Shown: positions 9,680 to 20,624, counted from the first letter of the stretch. The stretch: 64,000 nucleotides of DNA from Undibacterium sp. (GCA_030645915.1 JAUSNO010000038.1:124001-188000); one strand, 5' to 3'. The notes: generated by a model from the letters alone, not told the origin. Translations and numbers: made by a program.

Positions 9680-11040
9680 CAGGACACCTGCACATTCGAT
9701 ACTTCGCCGTTGGAGGAAATTTTCCAGGACTGAATCGCGTTATTGTGATAAATCGACTTAGTTCCCCGCACCGCACGCAGCTGATTCAATTTTGGCTGCA
9801 CATAGCCGGTATCATCAATCGCCCGACTTTGAATAATGACCGGTGAGCCATCCCAAACCCAGTCGATATTGAATCGGGTCAGCGCCTTGCTGAGTATCGG
9901 CGTCTCTAGCCTTGCAGCACGCCAGTTTTTGCCACCGTCGACACTTACGTCAACCCGTTTGATTTTGCCGCGACCTGACCATGCCAGCCCGGTAATGTTG
10001 TAGTAACCCTTATCAAGCAAGGTCTGTCCGCCGGATGGGGTAGTGATCACGCTCTTGCATTCCTGCACCGAAGTATATTGGCGATGCATGCCATCAGGCA
10101 TCATGTCGATGTAATGAATGGTTTCGTCCTTGGTGTCATAACGCTGATCACCCACCTCGATACGGCGTAAATATTTGACCCAGCTCACCCCTTGCACGCC
10201 CGGCACCACTAGGCGCAACGGATAACCGTTTTCAGGACGCAACATTTCGCCGTTCATGGCCCAGGCCACCAGCACATCATCCATGGCACGATCGATACTG
10301 ATCGTGCGCGTCATGCTTGAGCCGTCAGCGCCCTCCGCCAGGACATACTTGCCGTTCTTTTTGTCGTAGCCGCACATTTCCAGCAAGGTCGAAAGTAATA
10401 CGCCGGTAAATTCCGAACAGCTCAGCATGCCATGCGTGTATTGCACGGTAGGCAGCGCCACATTACCCCACTCGGCACCTGTATTGGCGCCACATTCTAT
10501 GAAGTGAATTCTGGAGACGCTAGGCAAGCGCATCAGATCATCCATCGTAAACACGCGTTCCTGCTTGACCAAGCCGTTGATCATCAAACGGTGATTGCTA
10601 GGATCAATATCGTGCCAACCCTGATGATGACGCTCGAAATGCAAACCGCTAGGAGTAATGATGCCAAACAATCCCTGTAAAGGCGTGAAGCTCACTGATG
10701 CCTGCGATACGCGGGTCAGGCCGGGGCTTTCGCGACGCTGCAGGTTTTGCTCCCACTTCGATGGCATGCCGTAGCCCAAGGCCGCTACAGACTGCCCCAG
10801 CGTTTTGCTATGCTCGGGCAAATTGAGTATGGCGCTCTCTCCTTCGGCCGCCAGTGCGGCAGAACCTACTGCCGCAGATGCCACACCAGCTCCCATCGCG
10901 AGGGCTTTTCCCATAAATCCGCGTCGCGCTTTTCTGGCTTCATCCAGAGATGCCTGATCCAGGAAACCTTCCGGAGCCTTGATTATGCGACCAATTAATT
11001 TGCTTAATTCATTCGACACCGATGATCTCCTTGTTCTCAT
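9679..11040 (-). CDS. soxC: SoxC molybdopterin sulfane/sulfite dehydrogenase
   Basis: HFIECGANTGAEWG molybdopterin Cys region, GYPLRLVVPGVQGVSWVKYLRRIEV; Tat-like ARRGFMGKALAMGAG. Confidence 0.95.
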   Translation of the reverse strand: MRTRRSSVSNELSKLIGRIIKAPEGFLDQASLDEARKARRGFMGKALAMGAGVASAAVGSAALAAEGESAILNLPEHSKTLGQSVAALGYGMPSKWEQNLQRRESPGLTRVSQASVSFTPLQGLFGIITPSGLHFERHHQGWHDIDPSNHRLMINGLVKQERVFTMDDLMRLPSVSRIHFIECGANTGAEWGNVALPTVQYTHGMLSCSEFTGVLLSTLLEMCGYDKKNGKYVLAEGADGSSMTRTISIDRAMDDVLVAWAMNGEMLRPENGYPLRLVVPGVQGVSWVKYLRRIEVGDQRYDTKDETIHYIDMMPDGMHRQYTSVQECKSVITTPSGGQTLLDKGYYNITGLAWSGRGKIKRVDVSVDGGKNWRAARLETPILSKALTRFNIDWVWDGSPVIIQSRAIDDTGYVQPKLNQLRAVRGTKSIYHNNAIQSWKISSNGEVSNVQVS

Positions 11041-11224
11041 TTTTCTAATTTGAAAAACTTATTTGCGTATATAAGCATGCAATCATATACAGATGAAAGG
11101 AATTTTCAACCATTTTTCATGATGCGACGCAACAAAAATGCCTAATAGAAAATTGTTTTCCTTGATAACCCTCAACAATTCTAAAATTTTCTAAGGAAAA
11201 CATCTTGTTCAATTAGTTTACTTC

Positions 11225-11277
11225 ATAACTAATTAGCGATACAGTGATATTTAGAAATATGTTCGATGAACTTATAT
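11225..11277. promoter_or_regulatory. Candidate regulator-binding region upstream of the DUF302-like lipoprotein gene
   Basis: ATAACTAATTAGCGA (11225-11239) matches ATAACTAACTAGTGA (13/15) in front of the soxR-like gene (12504-12518, minus strand); dyad ATATGTTCGATGAACTTATAT at 11257-11277. Confidence 0.35.
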
Positions 11278-11324
11278 TTTGAATGAAGACGAATTAATTA
11301 TTTAAATAATTACAACAAGGAGAC

Positions 11325-11906
11325 ATGAAAATGAAATATCTCAATACGGTGAAATACATCTCAGTTTTGGCTGGAATGATGCTCTTGATGACTGGTTGCG
11401 GCACGATCACTGCGGTAAATAACCTCGCTGACGGTGCAGGTAGTGAATCAATGAAGATGTGGGATCGCTGGGTAGATTCAAAAGGTGACATTGCTGTCGC
11501 TACTACATGGGAGCGCAAGGTTAAAGCAGGCGTCACAATCGAGCAAATTGAAGCCTCATTACAAAGTATTTCAGCAGAAGATAATATGCGTTCAGTGGGT
11601 GAACTCCCGCTCTCCAAGGAGTTGGAAGCCCGCACTGGCAAGAAAGAAAAATTCCTTAAGGTTTATTCGTACTGTTCGCCAGCAACAGCCCGGATGATGG
11701 TTGATTTCAGCCCGCACATGGCAGCGTATCTGCCATGCCGAATTAGCGTGGTAGAACGCGCTGATGGCTTATGGATGTACACCCTCAATATGGACATGAT
11801 GGTGCGCATGGGTAGGAAGCTGCCGCCAGATCTGGAACGCGACGCGATGAAAGTACGCAATACCATCTGGAAAATGATGGACAGAGCGTCACAAGGAGAT
11901 TTCTGA
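11325..11906 (+). CDS. DUF302-like lipoprotein
   Basis: Lipobox LLMTGCG; RBS AAGGAG; FLKVYSYCSPATARMMVDFSPHMAAYLPCRISVVERADGLWMYTLNMDMM resembles the DUF302 core. Confidence 0.7.
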   Translation: MKMKYLNTVKYISVLAGMMLLMTGCGTITAVNNLADGAGSESMKMWDRWVDSKGDIAVATTWERKVKAGVTIEQIEASLQSISAEDNMRSVGELPLSKELEARTGKKEKFLKVYSYCSPATARMMVDFSPHMAAYLPCRISVVERADGLWMYTLNMDMMVRMGRKLPPDLERDAMKVRNTIWKMMDRASQGDF

Positions 11907-11955
11907 TTATTATTCAGGAAGTTACCTGAATTAGACTGTTCAGATTTGCCAATTA

Positions 11956-11990
11956 AAACGCAGAGAGAGTTATCTACCCTCTCTGCGTTT
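11956..11990 (+). terminator. Rho-independent terminator
   Basis: Perfect 12-bp stem aaacgcagagag / ctctctgcgttt followed by further T, 50 bp after the lipoprotein stop. Confidence 0.85.
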
Positions 11991-11999
11991 TTCTATTGA

Positions 12000-12098
12000 G
12001 GACTGACGCAAAATTGTTCCAGCTAGGCGCACCGCCGAAGACAGTCTTTAGTACGGTAAGGCGAATATAACGACGCTGGGACGATTTTGCGTCAGTCC
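12000..12098. repeat. Long imperfect inverted repeat (24-nt arms, MITE/REP-like)
   Basis: ggactgacgcaaaattgttccagc (12000-12023) versus gctgggacgattttgcgtcagtcc (12075-12098); 22/24 complementary. Confidence 0.8.
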
Positions 12099-12142
12099 TT
12101 TTTTAAGCAAGTTGATCTACGATATGCACAACGCAAAGGACA

Positions 12143-12493
12143 CTATTTAGCATCACCGCCATGCATCAATTTCGCATTCAGCCCTATCCGGTCTGAAATC
12201 TGACCGCAAACCGCCTGACACATGACCAGAGTCTTTTGGTCATCAATTCGATAAAAGACTTGTGTACCTTCCTTGCGTCTGGCTAAAATTTTTCCCCGAT
12301 AAAGCATATTGATTTGACGCGAAACATTAGCCTGTGTCGAGTCCACAGCGATTACGATTTCACCCACTGATTTTTCACCGTTGCATACGGAGTTCAAAAT
12401 CTTAAGCCTGGTCGGTTCACACAATAGCGAGAAGTAATTTGCCACTTCCTCAAACAATTCTTCTGTTTGATCTTTATTTAGATTGTCATTCAC
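12143..12493 (-). CDS. soxR: ArsR-family transcriptional regulator (SoxR-like)
   Basis: LLCEPTRLKILNSVCNGEKSVGEIVIAVDSTQANVSRQINMLYRGKILARRKEGTQVFYRI winged HTH; Cys pattern and neighbourhood fit a sulfur-responsive SoxR. Confidence 0.75.
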   Translation of the reverse strand: MNDNLNKDQTEELFEEVANYFSLLCEPTRLKILNSVCNGEKSVGEIVIAVDSTQANVSRQINMLYRGKILARRKEGTQVFYRIDDQKTLVMCQAVCGQISDRIGLNAKLMHGGDAK

Positions 12494-12717
12494 AGCGATA
12501 TGTTCACTAGTTAGTTATTCATGGATATTTGTAATTATAAAGTCAATAGAGTTTAATTAAGAACATTTATCACGTCTGAGTTTGCTAAAAAGTGATTCAG
12601 CGGACACGGTTGACGATAAGTTTCAATAGACTGCGCCCAGTAACAATTTTTCTATACTGATACCCAGCGCAATGCTGACAAGCGCAAATCGATTTACGCT
12701 CGTGCTACGTCAGCAAA

Positions 12718-13785
12718 TTAGCTGGTAACAATCGGATCGAGCTCACCTTGGCCATATCGCTGCGCCATTTTCTCCAGCGACATCACCTTGATCTTTGCTG
12801 CTTGCCCTGCCGAGCCAAAAGCCTCGAAACGCAGCTGGCATAAATCCTTGGCAGCGGCCGTAGCGTCCTTGAAGAATTTACGAGGATCGAATTCAGATGG
12901 TTGCAATGCCATGGTGCGGCGCATGGCACCGCTCATTGCCAGGCGAATATCGGTATCGATATTAATCTTGCGTACGCCGTGCTTGATTCCTTCTAAAATC
13001 TCTTCTACTGGCACGCCATAGGTTTCCTTCATGTCGCCGCCGTATTGACGAATGATGCTGAGCCATTCCTGCGGCACGGAAGACGAGCCATGCATGACAA
13101 GATGGGTATTAGGGATGCGCGCGTGGATTTCCTTGATGCGGCTAATCGCCAGTATGTCGCCGCTAGGCTTGCGGCTGAATTTATACGCGCCGTGACTGGT
13201 ACCGATCGCAATCGCCAGCGCATCGACGCCGGTACGTTTGACGAAATCGGCAGCCTGGTCTGGATCGGTAAGCAATTGTTCATGCGACAGCACGCCTTGC
13301 GCACCGGAACCATCTTCCTCGCCAGCCTGCCCTGATTCCAGCGAGCCCAGGCAACCTAATTCGCCTTCTACCGAAACACCGATGTAGTGCGCAAAATCCA
13401 CCACCTTGCGGGTGACTTCAATGTTGTATTCATAGGACGACGGGGTTTTCATGTCTTCCATTAATGATCCGTCCATCATTACGCTGGAAAAACCGGATCG
13501 GATTGAAGTCTGACAAACGGCAGGGCTACCACCATGATCCTGATGCATGCAAATGGGAATGTGCGGATAGGTTTCTACCGCCGCCTCTACCATCTTGCGC
13601 AAGAACACTTCACCGGCATACTTGCGCGCCCCCGCCGACGCCTGCAAGATCACCGGGCTGTCGCAGGCGTCGGCGGCCTGCATGATGGCGAGAATCTGCT
13701 CCAGATTGTTCACATTAAAAGCGGGCAAGCCATATTGATGATCGGCCGCATGGTCCAGCAACTGACGTAGTGATACTAGGGACAT
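12718..13785 (-). CDS. cbbA: Class II fructose-bisphosphate aldolase
   Basis: [30 protein letters not shown]..., [33 protein letters not shown]. Confidence 0.95.
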   Translation of the reverse strand: MSLVSLRQLLDHAADHQYGLPAFNVNNLEQILAIMQAADACDSPVILQASAGARKYAGEVFLRKMVEAAVETYPHIPICMHQDHGGSPAVCQTSIRSGFSSVMMDGSLMEDMKTPSSYEYNIEVTRKVVDFAHYIGVSVEGELGCLGSLESGQAGEEDGSGAQGVLSHEQLLTDPDQAADFVKRTGVDALAIAIGTSHGAYKFSRKPSGDILAISRIKEIHARIPNTHLVMHGSSSVPQEWLSIIRQYGGDMKETYGVPVEEILEGIKHGVRKINIDTDIRLAMSGAMRRTMALQPSEFDPRKFFKDATAAAKDLCQLRFEAFGSAGQAAKIKVMSLEKMAQRYGQGELDPIVTS

Positions 13786-13835
13786 GACAATCTCCTTTGG
13801 GTTTGAATAATCGGATGTTGAAAAGTGCTGGCTCT

Positions 13836-14540
13836 TTACGCCGGAGCGGGCATCAATGCCTTGCGCTGCGAAGTAAAAAAAGCGGGAATATCGACAAAAG
13901 AATCAATGAATGCGTCACACTCCAGCGCAGCCAGGCCCGCGCTACCGGGGTAACCGTATTTAACTATCAGCACCGGCATGCCGGCGGCACGTGCGGCGGC
14001 GCTATCTACCGGTGAGTCGCCTATCATCAAGGCGATTTCCGGTGTAGATCCCAGCGTACGGCAGGCATGCCATAAGGGTTGTGGTGCCGGTTTCATCTGC
14101 ACCAGCGAATCGCCGCCCACCACCAGTTCAAAATACGCCATCAGGCCCGTGGCGTGCAGTAAATCGCACGCCAACTGATACGGTTTATTGGTGACGCAGG
14201 CCAAGCGGTAGCCGGACTCTTTCAAACTACCCAATCCTTCGACGACACCCGGATACACTGCGCCGATTCGGCCGTTGGTCTGCGCATAATGTTTATAAAA
14301 GAGGGCTTCTGAATGCGCTGCCTCAATGTTGCCTGCCAGGTCGCCGACATTCATCACACAGCGCACCAGATTGGGCACTCCCTTGCCGATGAAGCTGCTG
14401 ATCAGGTCAAATGGCAATGCTGCCGCATTCAGTTCAGCCAACATGAGATTGGCGGCCGCCACAATATCGGGAGCGGTATCAACCAGCGTGCCGTCAAGAT
14501 CAAACAAAATCACTCCCTGAGCGGAATTAAAGTCAGCCAT
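13836..14540 (-). CDS. cbbZ: Phosphoglycolate phosphatase (HAD family; start taken as MADFNSAQ)
   Basis: [46 protein letters not shown]; within cbb operon. Confidence 0.92.
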   Translation of the reverse strand: MADFNSAQGVILFDLDGTLVDTAPDIVAAANLMLAELNAAALPFDLISSFIGKGVPNLVRCVMNVGDLAGNIEAAHSEALFYKHYAQTNGRIGAVYPGVVEGLGSLKESGYRLACVTNKPYQLACDLLHATGLMAYFELVVGGDSLVQMKPAPQPLWHACRTLGSTPEIALMIGDSPVDSAAARAAGMPVLIVKYGYPGSAGLAALECDAFIDSFVDIPAFFTSQRKALMPAPA

Positions 14541-14542
14541 AT

Positions 14543-16564
14543 TTACCCCTTGATCAAACCGAGCGCGCATTCAGTCAACTGCGCTGGTGTCAATTTGAAG
14601 TGCTGATACAACTGATCGGCGGGGGCGGATTCCCCGAAGCTGTCAATGCCGATCGCCACGCCCTGCTCACCCACTACGGCGCGCCAGAACCAGGTCACGC
14701 CAGCTTCAATGCTGACGCGAGGTATGCCTATGGGTAAAACGCTGTTGCGGTAGTTGGCGTCTTGCGCATAGAAAGCCTCGACACAGGGCATCGATACCAG
14801 GCGTACCGCGATACCTTTCCTGGCTAATTGTTGCGCCGCGACGGCAGCGATTTCTACCTCGGAGCCGGTGGCGATCAGCACCACCCGTGGTTCTGGCGCA
14901 TCGATCAATACGTAGCCGCCGCGGGCGATGGCGCGCACTTGTTCTGTGCTGCGCTCAAACGGTGTCAGAGCCTGGCGCGACAACAGCAGGCAGGTCGGGC
15001 CATCGTTGCGCGTGATCGCCGCTTGCCAGGCCAGCGCAGTCTCTACACCATCACATGGCCGCCATACCCGGTTGTTCGGAATCAGGCGCAGGCTGGCAGC
15101 GTGCTCTACCGGCTGGTGCGTCGGGCCGTCTTCGCCCAGACCTATCGAGTCGTGGGTCAGTACATGGATGACGCGCTGCTTCATCAGTGCCGCCATGCGG
15201 ATCGCATTGCGCGAATAATCCGAAAAAGTCATGAAGGTGCCGCCATAGGGGATAAAACCGCCATACAGCGCCATGCCATTCATCATCGCGGCCATGCCAA
15301 ACTCACGCACGCCATAGCTCAGATAGTTGCCGCTGCCATGATGGTTGACCCACCTGGACGCCTTCACATTGGTCAGGTTAGAGCCGGTGAGATCGGCTGA
15401 TCCGCCAAAAAATTCCGGCAAGGCCGAGCTGATATGCTCCAGCACCAGCTGCGACGCTTTACGGGTGGCTACTTTTTTATGCAATTCTCCCGGCGTCGTA
15501 ATCAGTTGCAAAAATATGCTAGTCAATTCGGCCGGCAAGTTGCCTGCCGTGCGGCGCAGCAGCTCGGCCGCCAGTGCTGGATGCGCCTGCTGATATGCCT
15601 CGAATTGGCTATCCCATCCAGCTTGACGTACCTGCCCGGCTGCGCGTGCGTCCCAGGCTGCGGCCAATTCTGCAGGCACTTCAAACGGTGCCGCGTGCCA
15701 GTCTTTTTGCTCGCGCATGGAGGCAATTTCTGCCGTACCCAGCGGAGCGCCATGCACCTCATGACTACCAGCCTTGGTCGGTGCGCCCTTGCCTATCATG
15801 GTCTGGCAGCAGATCAGGGTTGGGCGACCGTTCTGTGCTATTGCTTGCCGCTTGGCTTCATGAATGGCAAGGTCCAGCGCCGCCACATCGTGTCCGTCCA
15901 CTGCGGCAATCACGTTCCAGCCATAGGCGGCAAAACGTTGCGGCGTATCGTCGGCAAACCAGGCTTGTACGTCACCATCGATGGAGATGCCATTGTCATC
16001 GTAAAAACAAATCAATTTAGCCAGACCAAGCGTACCTGCCAGTGAACACACTTCATGGCTGATGCCTTCCATCAGGCAGCCATCGCCGACAAAGGCATAG
16101 GTGTGATGGTCAATGATCTGGTGGCCAGGGCGATTGAAACTGGCGGCCAGCATCTTTTCGGCCAATGCCATACCGACCGCATTGGCCAGACCCTGGCCTA
16201 GCGGGCCGGTGGTGGTTTCCACCCCAGGCGTTACGCCCACTTCCGGATGCCCGGGTGTCTTGGAATGCATCTGGCGAAACTGTTTCAGCTGATCCATAGG
16301 CAAATCGTAACCAGTCAGATGCAGCAGGGAATACAGCAGCATCGACGCATGGCCGTTGGATAAGACAAAGCGGTCGCGATTGAGCCATGCCGGGTCAGCC
16401 GGGTTGTGCCGCAGGTGGCCGCGCCACAGCGCATCGGCCATTTCTGCCATGCCCATAGGAGCGCCGGGATGGCCTGACTTGGCTTTTTCTACTGCATCGG
16501 CAGTCAGAAAACGTAGTGCGTCGGCTGTGCTGGGGGTGACAGGTAATTTTTCAGGAGCGTTCAT
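14543..16564 (-). CDS. cbbT: Transketolase
   Basis: [67 protein letters not shown]. Confidence 0.97.
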   Translation of the reverse strand: MNAPEKLPVTPSTADALRFLTADAVEKAKSGHPGAPMGMAEMADALWRGHLRHNPADPAWLNRDRFVLSNGHASMLLYSLLHLTGYDLPMDQLKQFRQMHSKTPGHPEVGVTPGVETTTGPLGQGLANAVGMALAEKMLAASFNRPGHQIIDHHTYAFVGDGCLMEGISHEVCSLAGTLGLAKLICFYDDNGISIDGDVQAWFADDTPQRFAAYGWNVIAAVDGHDVAALDLAIHEAKRQAIAQNGRPTLICCQTMIGKGAPTKAGSHEVHGAPLGTAEIASMREQKDWHAAPFEVPAELAAAWDARAAGQVRQAGWDSQFEAYQQAHPALAAELLRRTAGNLPAELTSIFLQLITTPGELHKKVATRKASQLVLEHISSALPEFFGGSADLTGSNLTNVKASRWVNHHGSGNYLSYGVREFGMAAMMNGMALYGGFIPYGGTFMTFSDYSRNAIRMAALMKQRVIHVLTHDSIGLGEDGPTHQPVEHAASLRLIPNNRVWRPCDGVETALAWQAAITRNDGPTCLLLSRQALTPFERSTEQVRAIARGGYVLIDAPEPRVVLIATGSEVEIAAVAAQQLARKGIAVRLVSMPCVEAFYAQDANYRNSVLPIGIPRVSIEAGVTWFWRAVVGEQGVAIGIDSFGESAPADQLYQHFKLTPAQLTECALGLIKG

Positions 16565-16575
16565 CGGTAACCTTA

Positions 16576-17460
16576 TTAGAGTAGGCCGGTGGCGCGTTTT
16601 TGACGCTCCATCATGCGCAAGATAAAGGGGGTAAATATCAGCTGCATCGCCAGTTCCATTTTTCCACCGGGAACCACGATGGTGTTGGCGCGTGACATGA
16701 ATGAATCGCCGATCATGCTGAGCAGATACTGAAAGTCGATGCCCTTGGGATTGGCAAAACGGATCACCACCAAGCTCTCGTCCGGTGCCGGAATCTCGCG
16801 GGCGATGAAGGGGTTGGACGTATCAACACAAGGGACACGCTGAAAATTGACATGTGTGTGCGAGAACTGTGGGCAAATGTAATTCACGTAATCGGGCATG
16901 CGGCGCAATATCGTATCCGTCACCGCTTCGGTGGAGTAACCGCGCTTGGATTTATCGCGCCACAGTTTCTGTATCCATTCCAGATTGATGACCGGCACTA
17001 CGCCGATCAGCAGATCCGGGTGTTGGGCGATATTGATCTTGTCGGTCACCACGCCGCCGTGCAGTCCCTCGTAGAACAGCAGATCGTTATCGGTATCAAG
17101 CTCTTGCCAGGGGGTGAAAGTGCCGGGTTCCTGACTATATGGTGCCGCCTCTTCCGGGTCGTGCAGATACTTGCGGTGCTTGCCGGTACCGCTCTTGGCA
17201 TAGGTGGCGAACAGTGACTCCAGCTCGGCAAACAGATTATTATCCGGCCCGAAATGGCTGAAATTATTATCGCCGCTGGCTTCGGCCGCCGCCAGCTTGA
17301 GCTTCATTTCCTTGCGGTCATAGCGATGAAAACTATCGCCTTCTATGATGGCGGAGCGTACTTTTTCACGGCGGAAAATATTTTCAAAGGTACGTGTCAC
17401 CGATGTGGTACCGGCACCGGATGAGCCGGTAATGGCGATGATGGGGTGGCGTTCTGACAT
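16576..17460 (-). CDS. cbbP: Phosphoribulokinase
   Basis: [74 protein letters not shown]. Confidence 0.97.
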   Translation of the reverse strand: MSERHPIIAITGSSGAGTTSVTRTFENIFRREKVRSAIIEGDSFHRYDRKEMKLKLAAAEASGDNNFSHFGPDNNLFAELESLFATYAKSGTGKHRKYLHDPEEAAPYSQEPGTFTPWQELDTDNDLLFYEGLHGGVVTDKINIAQHPDLLIGVVPVINLEWIQKLWRDKSKRGYSTEAVTDTILRRMPDYVNYICPQFSHTHVNFQRVPCVDTSNPFIAREIPAPDESLVVIRFANPKGIDFQYLLSMIGDSFMSRANTIVVPGGKMELAMQLIFTPFILRMMERQKRATGLL

Positions 17461-17478
17461 GATATCCTCGCAAAAAAA

Positions 17479-18585
17479 TTAGTTGGAACCGCGGAACAGG
17501 CTGCGCTGGTTAAACAGTGGATTGGGCAGCTCGCAGGCTTGCGGTGCGAGGTGGTAACTCTCAATGCGATCGACCTCGTTGCGCGAACCAAAAATCAAGC
17601 CTATGCGCTGATGCAATGAACCCGGCTGCACACCGCTGATGGCCTGACGACCGGTGCTGGCCTTGCCGCCTGCCTGCTCCATCAGAAACGCGATAGGGTT
17701 GGCTTCATACAGCAGACGCAGGCGGCCGGGCTTGTTCAGGTCCTTGCAATCGCGCGGATACATGAAGACGCCGCCGCGCATGAAAATGCGGTGCGCCTCG
17801 GCCACCATAGAGGCGATCCAGCGCATATTAAAATCCTTGTCGCGGATGCCGCTCTTACCTGCCAGGCATTCATCCACATAACGCTTGATCGGCTCTTCCC
17901 AGAAACGGCTATTCGAGGAATTAATGGCAAATTCATTGGTGTCCGGCGGAATTTGCAAGTTCGCATGTGTCAAGATGAATTCACCCAGATTCGGGTCCAG
18001 CGTAAAGCCGTTGACGCCTGTGCCCACCGTCAATACCAGCATGGTGGCGGGGCCATAAATTGCGTAGCCTGCAGCAACTTGTTGCCTGCCAGGCTGTAAA
18101 AAATCTTTTTCGCAGACTGTCTCCACACCCTCTGGCGCACGCAGCACGGAAAAAATGCTGCCGACCGCGACATTGACGTCGATATTGGAAGAGCCGTCGA
18201 GCGGATCAAATACCAGCAGATATTTACCCTTGGGGAAGTGCGATGGAATCTGATATGGATCTTCCATTTCTTCCGAGGCCATGCCCGCCAGCTGACCACC
18301 CCATTCGGTGATGTGCAGGAAGGCATCATTGCTCATGACATCGAGTTTTTTTTGCGTTTCGCCCTGCACGTTGATCGACGCAGTGGCGCCACCTGCGCCA
18401 CCTGCGCCACCTGCGTTACCTAGCACGCCACCGAGCGCGCCAAAAGCGACGGCGCGTGCGATGCTCTTGCAGGCCAGTGCGACATTTAAAATCAGGCTGT
18501 TGAAATCGCCGCTCGCGTCAGGAAAGCGACGCCGCTCTTCGATCAGAAACTGGGTCAGTGTGGTGCGATGCTGGGTGAGTGGCAT
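17479..18585 (-). CDS. cbbF: Fructose-1,6-bisphosphatase class I
   Basis: [68 protein letters not shown]. Confidence 0.97.
   Translation of the reverse strand: MPLTQHRTTLTQFLIEERRRFPDASGDFNSLILNVALACKSIARAVAFGALGGVLGNAGGAGGAGGATASINVQGETQKKLDVMSNDAFLHITEWGGQLAGMASEEMEDPYQIPSHFPKGKYLLVFDPLDGSSNIDVNVAVGSIFSVLRAPEGVETVCEKDFLQPGRQQVAAGYAIYGPATMLVLTVGTGVNGFTLDPNLGEFILTHANLQIPPDTNEFAINSSNSRFWEEPIKRYVDECLAGKSGIRDKDFNMRWIASMVAEAHRIFMRGGVFMYPRDCKDLNKPGRLRLLYEANPIAFLMEQAGGKASTGRQAISGVQPGSLHQRIGLIFGSRNEVDRIESYHLAPQACELPNPLFNQRSLFRGSN
18386..18421. repeat. 9-bp tandem repeat inside cbbF (three gcgccacct units plus one degenerate unit)
   Basis: gcgccacct gcgccacct gcgccacct gcgttacct; encodes GGAGGAGG on the minus strand. 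Confidence 0.9.
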
Positions 18586-18613
18586 GATGGTCTCCGTTGG
18601 TTTTATGTTCTGT

Positions 18614-19453
18614 TTATCTTGCTATGCGCTGTGCTTTTTTATGTTCTGGTGACAGGGGTGAATCCGACAATTTGTCCCAGGCGGCTTCAGATAACGATCT
18701 CTGATGCCAGCGTTTGAGTGTCGCCAGATCGACCCAGTCTTGACTGGCATTGCACAACTCCGATGATATTTTCTGATCCGGCTCCCCCAGATGCTCCAGC
18801 ACCTGCAATGCCTCGCTAAAGCGCTGGTGACGGGTGTACCTGCTGGGCGTGATGATGGTCGGGATGCCAGCCAGACGCGCGGCGCGCAGGCCATTTTCAG
18901 AATCTTCAAAAGCGAGACAATCGGCACCAGACAGGCCCAGTGCATCAAGCGCTGCCAGATACACATCCGGCGCCGGCTTTTTATTGTCTACCGACGATGC
19001 ATCGCACACGGCGACAAAATATTTGCGCCAGTCGGTGCCCAGCGTCGTGCGCAGCAATACATCGATATTGGCCGAGGTGGTGGTGGTGGCGATCGCCATC
19101 GGCAACTGCGCTGCATAGGCTTCGCTGATCAGTCTTTGTATGCCGGTGCGTAGCGTAAGCCCGCCGGAACTGACCAGCGTTTCATAATGGCGTGTCTTGG
19201 CGCTATGTATCTGCGCAATGATTTCCCCTGCCTTGCTGGCGGCAAGGTGATCGGGATCTACCATGTTCCAGTAATGAAAAATGCGTTCCTTGCCGCCTGT
19301 GACGTCGAGCAATCCTGTGTACATGGATTCGCTCCAGTGCCAGTCCAGCCCGACTTCCTGAAACGCCGCATTAAATGCGCCAAGGTGCGCGCTCTCGGTG
19401 TCGGCAAGCGTGCCATCCACATCAAAGATCAGCGCTTTTAGTGTTGTTGACAT
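18614..19453 (-). CDS. cbbY: CbbY HAD-family hydrolase (start taken as [10 protein letters not shown])
   Basis: [74 protein letters not shown]. Confidence 0.93.
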   Translation of the reverse strand: MSTTLKALIFDVDGTLADTESAHLGAFNAAFQEVGLDWHWSESMYTGLLDVTGGKERIFHYWNMVDPDHLAASKAGEIIAQIHSAKTRHYETLVSSGGLTLRTGIQRLISEAYAAQLPMAIATTTTSANIDVLLRTTLGTDWRKYFVAVCDASSVDNKKPAPDVYLAALDALGLSGADCLAFEDSENGLRAARLAGIPTIITPSRYTRHQRFSEALQVLEHLGEPDQKISSELCNASQDWVDLATLKRWHQRSLSEAAWDKLSDSPLSPEHKKAQRIAR

Positions 19454-20439
19454 GAGATATTGTCCTTCCCGCACATGCCCTGCCCCGTCTCGGAAAATAT
19501 CCGGCTGGCCAACAGGTCGGGTGCAGTGATGGTGGTCAGCGAGGCGTCGTCCGCCATCGATAGCGGGTCTTGCATCAGACGCGAGGCATGTCGCAGGCGG
19601 GCGCGATCAAGCGCATTGCGTACGCTACGCGCATTGGCGAAATGTGGCTGCTGCATGCGCCGTTGCAGATAGTTGGAAAAGACCCGAGTGGCCTCGTCAT
19701 CAAAACGGTATTGCATGGTTTTTAGCATCAGATCCGCGATCTGCGCCAGTTCATCCACGCCATAATCAGGGAAATCAATATGGTGCGCGATGCGTGAAGA
19801 CATGCCAGGGTTGGAAGCGAAGAACTGGTCCATGCGATCTTTGTAACCGGCCAGAATCACCACCAGATCATCGCGATTGTTTTCCATCACCTGCAGCAAA
19901 ATCTCTATCGCCTCCTGGCCGTAGTCTCGTTCATTTTCCGGCCGATACAGGTAGTAGGCCTCGTCGATGAAGAGCACGCCGCCCATGGCTTTTTTCAGCA
20001 CTTCCTTGGTCTTGGGTGCGGTGTGACCGATGTACTGGCCGACCAGATCGTCACGCGTGACGGCGACTAGATGCCCTTTGCGCACATAGCCAAGCTGGTG
20101 CAAAATGGCCGCCATGCGCAAGGCGACGGTGGTTTTTCCGGTACCGGGATTACCCGAGAAGCACATGTGCAGACTGGGCGCACCCGCAGTAAAGCCACGT
20201 TCTGCGCGCAATTTATCGACCAGCAACAGTGCCGCAATATCGCGGATGCGCTGCTTGACTGGCGCCAGGCCGATCAGCTCGCGATCCAGCTGCGCCAGCA
20301 ATTCGCTGATGCCTGAACTGGCCAGCGCCAACGCAAATGGATTGGCAGTGCTCAATTGGGTATCCGGGATGTCTGGGATGTCTGGGGTGTCTGGGGTGTC
20401 TGGGGTGTCTGGCGTGTCTGGCGTGTCTGGCGTGTGCAT
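19438..20439 (-). CDS. cbbX: CbbX red-type RuBisCO activase (AAA+)
   Basis: [20 protein letters not shown] Walker [47 protein letters not shown]; downstream of cbbLS. Confidence 0.96.
   Translation of the reverse strand: MHTPDTPDTPDTPDTPDTPDIPDIPDTQLSTANPFALALASSGISELLAQLDRELIGLAPVKQRIRDIAALLLVDKLRAERGFTAGAPSLHMCFSGNPGTGKTTVALRMAAILHQLGYVRKGHLVAVTRDDLVGQYIGHTAPKTKEVLKKAMGGVLFIDEAYYLYRPENERDYGQEAIEILLQVMENNRDDLVVILAGYKDRMDQFFASNPGMSSRIAHHIDFPDYGVDELAQIADLMLKTMQYRFDDEATRVFSNYLQRRMQQPHFANARSVRNALDRARLRHASRLMQDPLSMADDASLTTITAPDLLASRIFSETGQGMCGKDNISCQQH
20366..20435. repeat. 9-bp minisatellite in the 5' coding end of cbbX
   Basis: Tandem gggatgtct/ggggtgtct/ggcgtgtct units, about 7.5 copies; encodes TPD/IPD tripeptide repeats [27 protein letters not shown]. 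Confidence 0.95.
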
Positions 20440-20567
20440 GATAGATCACTGTTGTAAAATTTTTAAAAACGGCAGGCCGGAGACGCTTGCCCCATGCGCC
20501 TTTCCAGCCGGTCTGGCCTGCAGGCCGCATGGGCATTGCGTGCTGGGCATGCCGATATTTCACTTTT

Positions 20568-20585
20568 ACTCCCGCTGGCGGGAGT
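20568..20585. other. Intergenic hairpin between cbbS and cbbX
   Basis: actcccgc-tg-gcgggagt near-perfect dyad with no strong U-tract on the minus strand. Confidence 0.55.
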
Positions 20586-20624
20586 TGGCGCTTAATCGAC
20601 ACTTTATCGAGGCTTTATCGACGC

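Noticed and set aside
14828-16045. Plus-strand ORFs of 190 and 203 aa opposite cbbT
   Set aside because: Shadow ORFs antisense to a well-recognised transketolase; low-complexity composition and no family resemblance
20366-20435. Tandem repeats considered as a CRISPR-like array
   Set aside because: 9-bp uninterrupted units with no spacers, inside a coding sequence, and no cas genes in the window
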